NCBI GenBank assembly: GCA_020853835.1
Contig: JADYYC010000173.1
Location: 1 to 5,585 of the forward strand
Reading direction: 5' to 3'
Origin: Anaerolineales bacterium
GTDB lineage: Bacteria; Chloroflexota; Anaerolineae; Anaerolineales; UBA4823
Length of the DNA stretch: 5,585 bases
Both the position numbers and the translations under genes were made by a program. Below the pieces are notes generated by a model. It was not told where the DNA came from. It ran no database searches and saw nothing but the letters and a program-made list of their open reading frames with translations. Below, in pieces: positions 1 to 4,258 of this stretch (its first letter is position 1; every line of letters starts with the position of its first letter).

Positions 1-1
1 A

Positions 2-496
2 CTGCCCGCCAGCGTCCACTCCACCACCCTTTCGGATCTGCTGCGCATCGCCGCGGCCGAGCTCGGCCCGGATACGGTCGTCGAACTCGACCAGGAGTTG
101 ATCCTCTCGCTCAAGTGCCCGACCTGCCAGACGGTCGAGCAGATCCTCAAACCGATCTCAGAAGTCAGCTTCGAGTCCGCCCACTGCCCCACTTGCGGCG
201 CCATGCGCGAGACCGAGATGACTCACGCCATCACCGGCGCAGAGCCGTTCTTGAACCGCACCCTCGCCAGCGTGGGGGTCCCGCCGCTGCACATCCTGCG
301 CGCCTTCAACGCTCAAGAATACCGCTTCTACGAGATGACCGGCGACCTCCTCGAAGCGCTCCACTTTCGCGACTTCGAGGGAGCGTCCCCCGCCCGCAAG
401 GATGAGATCCGCAAGCGCATCCGCCTCAGCGATACGGTCCGCTCGGAAGAGATCCGTCTCAACCCGGCCCGCGGCAAAGTCATCCTGCGCGACTGA
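2..496 (+). CDS. E1-like ThiF-family activating enzyme, C-terminal part (5' end outside window)
   Basis: The frame is open from the first bases of the window to TGA at 494-496, so this is the last 164 residues of a longer protein. A TTG at 98 lies inside a continuous reading frame and is not a credible start. The visible part has two CPTC pairs (window residues 39-42 and 62-65), a four-cysteine zinc ribbon of the kind found in ThiF/MoeB/E1 proteins. A conserved-looking block follows (GVPPLHILRA, then YRFYEMTGDLLEAL) and a charged tail containing KRIRL. I recall this arrangement at the C-terminus of bacterial E1-like proteins. The ATP-binding Rossmann core, its GxGxxG loop and any catalytic cysteine would lie upstream and cannot be checked. 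Expected role: adenylate the Ubl C-terminus and pass it to the E2 encoded two genes downstream. The stop is 8 bases before the next start, so the two genes are co-transcribed. The identity rests on the zinc ribbon and on E2, Ubl and JAB neighbours. Confidence 0.72.
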   Translation: MPASVHSTTLSDLLRIAAAELGPDTVVELDQELILSLKCPTCQTVEQILKPISEVSFESAHCPTCGAMRETEMTHAITGAEPFLNRTLASVGVPPLHILRAFNAQEYRFYEMTGDLLEALHFRDFEGASPARKDEIRKRIRLSDTVRSEEIRLNPARGKVILRD

Positions 497-504
497 GGTC
501 CGAG

Positions 505-1416
505 ATGCAATCCCATACGATGGAAGGCCAGCGTTTATTGACCATGCGCAAGTTTAATGACAGCCTGCCCGGACGTATTTTGACCGTCATCCTGGCCACC
601 CTTGCTGCGTCCGGTCTCACATTTCTGATCTACCTTGCCAACCGCGGCATTGTGCCCGCCGTGCTGCAATGGGTGCTGGTTGCCGGCATCGGGCTGGCAG
701 CCGGTTTTTCGACCCGCTATGTGCTGGCAGGGCGGACATACGCGCTGCGGCTGCTGACCGCCTTCCTGGCGCTGCTAATCGGGCTGGTCTTCCTCGGGCT
801 TATCTCACGCGGCCTGCTGGGCACGCGGCTGCCCGCCCAAGACCAGAGCTCGCTGAACCTGGGCTGGCTGGGTCAGTTCCTGCTCGCCGCGTTGGTCGCC
901 TGGCTCTCTTTGAGCGCCTGGAAGTTCAAGCCGCGCCCGGCCGGGAGGGGATGGGCGAACCCCGCGAGCCGCGCCAGCGCTGCGCCCACGCCGCCTTCTG
1001 TGGCCCGCGGGGGCGCACCTCCAGCGCCGCAAAACAAACCCTCCTCGATCCTGCAGCCCGGATCATGGCCCGGCAGGTGGGAAAACCTGCAAGATAAACT
1101 GCGCGACTGGTGGCAGCACGGCCTGCCAGAGCCCGACCCCCGCCCGCGCGGTCATTCCCGCCGTCCATCCGTAAAACTTCAGGCGCGCCACGCGCGGCGC
1201 AGCAGCCCATCGCCGCGCCGCACGGCTTCGGGGCGCTCCGCCGTGGCGCCGGTGCGGCTGATTGGCAAGGAAGAGCACCGCTGCCCCTATTGCCTGGAAA
1301 TTGTCACCGAGAACGATCCGCGCGGCGTCAGGGTGTGCCCCATCTGCCACACGTATCACCACGCGGATTGCTGGGATGTGACCGGCACCTGCCAGGTCCC
1401 GCACTACCATGCGTAA
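505..1416 (+). CDS. Four-helix membrane protein with C-terminal RING-like zinc domain (putative membrane E3-like ligase)
   Basis: The start is ATG 505, chosen because GAGG at 495-498 sits 6 bases upstream; in-frame ATGs at 520 and 544 have no ribosome site. The 303-residue protein has four hydrophobic segments at about 24-45, 50-70, 81-101 and 119-139. Basic residues lie at the N-terminus, between helices 2 and 3, and just after helix 4, which places both termini in the cytoplasm. A low-complexity Pro/Ala/Arg/Ser linker (about 140-250) leads to a compact zinc module: C260-x2-C263-x14-C278-x2-C281, H285/H286, C289-W, C296, then H300/H302. This matches the binuclear treble-clef RING pattern of prokaryotic RING families found beside Ubl, E1, E2 and JAB genes. 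The last ligand seems to be His rather than the usual Cys. By context it may be an E3-like scaffold that brings charged E2 to the membrane; ligase activity is inferred. Alternatively it is a zinc-binding adaptor without E3 function. Confidence 0.78.
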   Translation: MQSHTMEGQRLLTMRKFNDSLPGRILTVILATLAASGLTFLIYLANRGIVPAVLQWVLVAGIGLAAGFSTRYVLAGRTYALRLLTAFLALLIGLVFLGLISRGLLGTRLPAQDQSSLNLGWLGQFLLAALVAWLSLSAWKFKPRPAGRGWANPASRASAAPTPPSVARGGAPPAPQNKPSSILQPGSWPGRWENLQDKLRDWWQHGLPEPDPRPRGHSRRPSVKLQARHARRSSPSPRRTASGRSAVAPVRLIGKEEHRCPYCLEIVTENDPRGVRVCPICHTYHHADCWDVTGTCQVPHYHA

Positions 1417-1445
1417 TCATTGGATGCAAATAGAAAAACAAACCT

Positions 1446-1449
1446 GGAG
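1446..1449 (+). promoter_or_regulatory. Shine-Dalgarno site of the Ubl-E2 gene
   Basis: GGAG ends 8 bases before ATG 1458. It overlaps the in-frame GTG at 1449, so that GTG cannot use it, and this decides the start as ATG 1458. The resulting N-terminus (MAEILVT) also matches the length of the stand-alone Ubl N-terminus exactly. Confidence 0.75.
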
Positions 1450-1457
1450 TGTTCCAA

Positions 1458-2312
1458 ATGGCTGAGATCCTTGTCACGATCGTTTTACCCAACGGCGGCG
1501 CCCGCCAGGCCGAGATGCCCGGCGACGTTCAGATCCGCGATCTGGTCCCCGAACTGGTGGGGCTGCTCCAGCTCCCCACCATCGGCCCGGATGGCCGCCC
1601 GATGGGCTACCGGTTGGACAGTAAAGCGCTGGGCCGCGAGCTCAGCGAAGACGAGACGCTCGACATGGCCAGCGTGCCCGAAAACGACCGCCTGATCCTC
1701 ACCGCCGACATCACCGCCGGCGCGATGACCACCGGGCAGAGCCCGCGCATGCGCCGCCTGTGGGGCGATTACCAGCTTATGCAGGAACTGGCGGCGCGCA
1801 GCGACCTGATCGAATACAGCGCCAAAGCGGTCCGCCCCGGCCTGCCGCCCGAGACTTACATCGTCACGTACAAGTGCAAGGGCGTTATCGGCGTTGACCG
1901 CCAGGGGCGCCCGAAGCTGGGCGACCGCCACCAGGTTGAGATCTACCTGCACAACCAGTACCCGCAGCGCTGGCCCGGCATGAAATGGCTTACCCCGATC
2001 TGGCATCCCAACATCAACCACCTCAACGGCACGGTCTGCATCGACGCGGCCTGGTGGACCGCCAGCCGTTCGCTCGACCGCCTGGTGCTCATGATCGGCG
2101 AGATGGTGCAGTACAAGAATTTTCACGACGACCCCACCCGCCCGCCGTTTCCCTGGGACCCGGAAGCCGCTCGCTGGAGCCGTCTCTACCGTCAGGAGCA
2201 CCCGGACTACTTCCCGGTCGATCAGCGCGAGCTCCTGCGCCCTGAAAAGGTGAAGATCCTCAAACCCGCAGCTTCACCTCAACAACAGAAGAAACGCATC
2301 CGCTTGAAGTGA
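1458..2312 (+). CDS. Ubiquitin-like domain fused to E2 (UBC-fold) conjugating enzyme
   Basis: The product has 284 residues. Residues 1-88 are a YukD/ubiquitin-like domain that aligns without gaps to the next gene product (57 of 88 identical by hand count) and ends ITADITAG. A short linker (about 89-97) leads to an E2 domain (about 98-250). It shows the typical order: an N-terminal helix (LWGDYQLMQELAARSD), strand segments with VEIYLHNQYP, then TPIWHPNINHLNGTVCID. This contains the HPN triad (183-185) and the catalytic cysteine C194, which would carry the Ubl as a thioester. A downstream W-x-Leu helix region and PEAARWSRLY match the usual E2 C-terminal helix. The tail is basic (QQQKKRIRLK). 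The expected role is to accept Ubl from the upstream E1 and transfer it to a lysine, with or without the membrane RING protein. The fused Ubl could be removed by the JAB peptidase, could act as a non-covalent docking domain, or could be a built-in substrate. E2 identity is very secure; the role of the fused Ubl is not. Confidence 0.95.
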   Translation: MAEILVTIVLPNGGARQAEMPGDVQIRDLVPELVGLLQLPTIGPDGRPMGYRLDSKALGRELSEDETLDMASVPENDRLILTADITAGAMTTGQSPRMRRLWGDYQLMQELAARSDLIEYSAKAVRPGLPPETYIVTYKCKGVIGVDRQGRPKLGDRHQVEIYLHNQYPQRWPGMKWLTPIWHPNINHLNGTVCIDAAWWTASRSLDRLVLMIGEMVQYKNFHDDPTRPPFPWDPEAARWSRLYRQEHPDYFPVDQRELLRPEKVKILKPAASPQQQKKRIRLK

Positions 2313-2321
2313 TGCTTTTCG

Positions 2322-2365
2322 GCGGCGGACACGCCGCAGGCAGCCTGGCCCGGCCAAGGGCTGCC
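2322..2365 (+). promoter_or_regulatory. Two consecutive GC-rich hairpins in the E2-Ubl spacer
   Basis: The first hairpin is GCGGCG, loop GACA, CGCCGC (2322-2337), a perfect 6-bp stem. Directly after it, GGCAGCC (2339-2345) pairs with GGCTGCC (2359-2365), and inside this TGG pairs with CCA around a CCCGG loop. No T-run follows, so this is not a standard intrinsic terminator. It could be a partial terminator, an RNA processing site, or a 5' cap that stabilises the downstream Ubl message. The function is inferred; the base pairing is directly visible. Confidence 0.55.
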
Positions 2366-2392
2366 CATATCATCAGATCAAAACAATTTTAT

Positions 2393-2397
2393 GGAGG
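2393..2397 (+). promoter_or_regulatory. Strong Shine-Dalgarno site of the stand-alone Ubl gene
   Basis: GGAGG lies 7 bases before ATG 2405 within an AT-rich, probably unstructured stretch (2366-2404). It is the best ribosome site in the window. It decides the start as 2405, not the in-frame ATG at 2309 that overlaps the E2 stop codon. Confidence 0.85.
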
Positions 2398-2404
2398 AAT
2401 AACT

Positions 2405-2671
2405 ATGTCAGACACAAACGTAACCCTGGTGCTCCCCGCTGGCGGCACCCGCACGGCGGAAGTCCCCGATGACGTGCCGGTGAGGGAATTGATCCCCGAG
2501 CTGACCACCTCGCTGGAACTTCCCACCACTGGCCCTGACGGTCGTCCGATCAACTACCGCCTGGACAGCAAAGCCCTGGGGCGCGAGCTTCAGGACGAGG
2601 AGACCCTCAACGCTGCCGGGGTGCCGCAGGACGACCGCCTGCTCATCACCGCCGATATCACGGCGGGATAA
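2405..2671 (+). CDS. Stand-alone ubiquitin-like modifier protein (YukD-like, 88 residues)
   Basis: This small protein is 65% identical, without gaps, to the N-terminal domain of the Ubl-E2 protein. It has the beta-grasp pattern: a first hairpin (VTLVLPAGGTRTAEV), a central helix (VRELIPELTTSL), a YRLDSKALGREL strand/turn, ETLNAAGVPQDDRLLI, and a short tail. From the conserved TL (67-68) to the end there are 20 residues, the same distance as from T55-L56 to G76 in human ubiquitin. The terminal G88 therefore falls exactly where ubiquitin G76 lies. The tail is TAG rather than RGG, and there is no extension after Gly, so no maturation cut is needed. Expected role: the modifier that E1 activates, E2 carries and JAB removes. 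The only lysine is K56, shared with the fused copy. YukD/EsaB proteins also occur in type VII secretion, but no WXG100 or EccC-type gene is present here. Confidence 0.88.
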   Translation: MSDTNVTLVLPAGGTRTAEVPDDVPVRELIPELTTSLELPTTGPDGRPINYRLDSKALGRELQDEETLNAAGVPQDDRLLITADITAG

Positions 2672-2677
2672 AGGATC

Positions 2678-2714
2678 GGCCAGGAGGCATGTCCTGACCG
2701 ACTGCCGCCTGGCC
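2678..2714 (+). promoter_or_regulatory. Long inverted repeat after the Ubl gene, with an alternative shorter fold
   Basis: GGCCAGGAGGCA (2678-2689) pairs with TGCCGCCTGGCC (2703-2714), 11 of 12 positions, around a 13-base loop. The left arm can instead pair with TCCTGACC (2692-2699), 7 of 8 positions, so the two folds exclude each other. No T-run follows. It starts 6 bases after the Ubl stop and may protect the 3' end of the Ubl message or lower read-through into the JAB gene. The role is inferred. Confidence 0.5.
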
Positions 2715-2730
2715 TCACCCAAACGCGTAT

Positions 2731-2734
2731 GGAG
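2731..2734 (+). promoter_or_regulatory. Probable Shine-Dalgarno site of the JAB gene
   Basis: GGAG is 12 bases before ATG 2747, longer than ideal. The other possible start, ATG 2729, overlaps this motif and has no ribosome site of its own. This favours 2747, but only weakly. Confidence 0.4.
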
Positions 2735-2746
2735 ATTCTACCACGA

Positions 2747-3385
2747 ATGTCCGATCCCTCGATCCGCCTCCTGCCGGCTGACCCGCCCCCTCCGCGCCGC
2801 TCGCACATCCCTTGCAAACGCGCCTGGCGCTGGCGCGCCCTGGTCGAGGACGACCGGCTGACCCCGGGCGTCGCCGTCTTCGTCACCCAGCGCGCCTACG
2901 TGCGCATCTGCGCCCACGCGGGCAGCGACCTCGATAACGAGGTGGGCGGCTGGCTGGTCGGCAAATGGCGGGAAGATAAGTCTACCGATGCCCCGTTCAT
3001 CATCGTGGAGGCGATCCTCCCGGCCCCGCACACCCGCCATGGCAGCGCGTTCCTGACCTTCACCCAGGACACTCAGGTGTCCCTGTACAACGAGCTCAAG
3101 GAGCGCTACCCCGGCAAGGAGCTGGTTGGCTGGTACCACACCCACCCGCGGATGGGCGTTTTCCTGTCCGAGTACGACACCTGGCTGCACCGCAACTTCT
3201 TCCCCGAGCCCTACCACGTCGCCCTGGTGGTGGAGCCGCACTCGGCAACCGCAGGTTTTTTCATCCGCCAAAACGATGGGACATTGGATCCGCGTTACTA
3301 CTTTGGATTTTACGAACTTCATCATCGCAACCGGCGCAGCGTGGTGCACTGGCGGAATATGTTCCCCCAGGCGCCCCTGATATAA
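2747..3385 (+). CDS. JAB/JAMM (MPN+) metallopeptidase, putative Ubl deconjugase
   Basis: Counted from ATG 2747 the protein has 212 residues (218 from ATG 2729). The full JAMM zinc site is present: E65 in the NEVGGWLVG strand, then H131-T-H133-P, seven residues, S141-E-Y-D144 in GWYHTHPRMGVFLSEYD. H131, H133 and D144 should bind zinc and E65 should activate water, so the enzyme looks active. The fold runs from about residue 45 (VAVFVTQRAYVRICAHA) to about 190; the proline-rich first 20 residues are poorly ordered. There is no signal peptide, so it acts in the cytosol. In bacterial Ubl operons JAB proteins cleave after the Ubl C-terminal Gly. Because the free Ubl is encoded already mature, the likely jobs are removing Ubl from targets and perhaps cutting the Ubl-E2 fusion after ITADITAG. 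The family and active site are secure; the substrate is inferred from neighbours. It follows the Ubl by 75 bases and precedes the FHA gene by 12. Confidence 0.92.
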   Translation: MSDPSIRLLPADPPPPRRSHIPCKRAWRWRALVEDDRLTPGVAVFVTQRAYVRICAHAGSDLDNEVGGWLVGKWREDKSTDAPFIIVEAILPAPHTRHGSAFLTFTQDTQVSLYNELKERYPGKELVGWYHTHPRMGVFLSEYDTWLHRNFFPEPYHVALVVEPHSATAGFFIRQNDGTLDPRYYFGFYELHHRNRRSVVHWRNMFPQAPLI

Positions 3386-3397
3386 AAGGAGACCCCT

Positions 3398-4255
3398 ATG
3401 AATCGAACCGCGCGACTCTACTATTATGGTGTGATGGGCGCGATCGGAGGTGTGATCGGCTGGCAGGTCAGCAACCTGATCGGCCTGTCATTCACCCAAA
3501 ACGTTTACCTGAGCGAGGTGGTAGTCGGCGCCATGATCGGCCTGTTTATCGGCTTGATGATCGGCCTGGCCGAGGGGCTGTTCACCCGCAACTGGATCCG
3601 AGCCGGGCGCAGCGCCCTGCTGAGCGGCCTGTTGGGGCTGGTCGGCGGGGCGGTTGGCCTGCCGCTCGCCGAAGGCCTGTTCCAACTGCTGGGAGGTCAG
3701 GCCTGGGCGCGCGTCATCGGCTGGGGCATCTTTGGCCTGCTGATCGGGTTGGCGGCCAGCTTTACGGGCGGCAGCCAAATCTGGAAAGGCGCCCTGGGCG
3801 GTCTGCTCGGGGGCATTATGGGCAGCCTGCTGCTTGACGCGGCGCGTGCTTTCCTGGCCGACCCGCTGATCGGCAAAGCCGCGGGGCTGCTCCTGCTGGG
3901 GGCCTCGGTCGGCACCTTTATCGCCCTGATCGTCTTCCTGCTCTCGAAGGCCTGGCTGGAGGTCGCCTCGGGCAAGCTCAAAGGCACCGAGTTCATCCTG
4001 GATAAGTTCCTGAGAGCGGAAGGCCCCGCGGCTTTCATCGGCAGCGACGCCCTCAAGTCCGACATCGTGCTGCCCGACCCCGACGTATCGCCCCAGCACG
4101 CCATGCTGAAGGGCTTTGGCACGCATTTCAACCTCAAAGACATGAGCCTGGAAGGCACCTTCATCAACAGCAAGCGCATCGAGCAGGCTCAACTGAAAAA
4201 CCACCAGACCATCCAGGTGGGCAACACCCAACTGGTTTACCACGAAAAGAGGTGA
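3398..4255 (+). CDS. Polytopic membrane protein with C-terminal FHA domain
   Basis: ATG 3398 has AGGAG (3387-3391) 6 bases upstream. The protein has 285 residues. About six glycine-rich hydrophobic segments (about 9-30, 39-62, 72-98, 104-123, 130-153 and 158-182) are followed by a cytoplasmic FHA domain (about 198-285). Basic loops (TRNWIRAGR at 63-71 and the post-helix-6 SGKLKG) support both ends being inside. FHA marks are IGSD (214-217), SPQHA (231-235), FNLKDMSLEGTFIN (244-257) and a final QVGNTQLVYH strand. FHA domains bind phosphothreonine peptides. Here the usual GR arginine is Ser, and the SxNGT asparagine is Glu, so phosphate binding may be weakened or changed. The segment LAEGLF occurs twice, 33 residues apart, suggesting an internal helix duplication. 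Its stop is 3 bases before the VWA start, so the two proteins probably work as a pair. It may be a membrane platform that reads a phospho-signal or docks the VWA tail; no kinase lies in the window. Confidence 0.85.
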   Translation: MNRTARLYYYGVMGAIGGVIGWQVSNLIGLSFTQNVYLSEVVVGAMIGLFIGLMIGLAEGLFTRNWIRAGRSALLSGLLGLVGGAVGLPLAEGLFQLLGGQAWARVIGWGIFGLLIGLAASFTGGSQIWKGALGGLLGGIMGSLLLDAARAFLADPLIGKAAGLLLLGASVGTFIALIVFLLSKAWLEVASGKLKGTEFILDKFLRAEGPAAFIGSDALKSDIVLPDPDVSPQHAMLKGFGTHFNLKDMSLEGTFINSKRIEQAQLKNHQTIQVGNTQLVYHEKR

Positions 4256-4258
4256 GTT

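Noticed and set aside
940..1260. Possible frameshift or gene boundary in the RING protein's low-complexity linker, where several frames are open
   Set aside because: The frame stays open from the helices to the zinc domain without a stop. Multiple open frames here reflect high GC and Pro/Arg/Ala codons.
1449..1457. GTG start for the Ubl-E2 gene
   Set aside because: It overlaps the ribosome site that serves ATG 1458.
1485..2201. Minus-strand open frame of 238 codons over the E2 gene
   Set aside because: The plus strand encodes an unmistakable Ubl-E2. The antisense product has no recognisable domain.
2309..2404. Longer Ubl start at ATG 2309 overlapping the E2 stop
   Set aside because: The extra 32 residues have no homology to the fused Ubl and cover the hairpins. 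ATG 2405 has a perfect GGAGG and matches the fused copy's N-terminus.
2366..2404. Internal promoter in the AT-rich stretch before the Ubl gene
   Set aside because: No convincing -35/-10 pair with proper spacing. The AT-rich stretch is better explained as an open ribosome-binding region.
2405..2671. Type VII secretion YukD/EsaB gene
   Set aside because: The fold is YukD-like, but no WXG100, EccC/FtsK-type ATPase or other secretion gene is present, while E2 and JAB genes flank it.
2..3385. Bil or CBASS-type antiviral Ubl operon
   Set aside because: Those sets lack the membrane RING, FHA and VWA parts. No cyclase or effector gene is visible. A defence role is not excluded but has no direct support.
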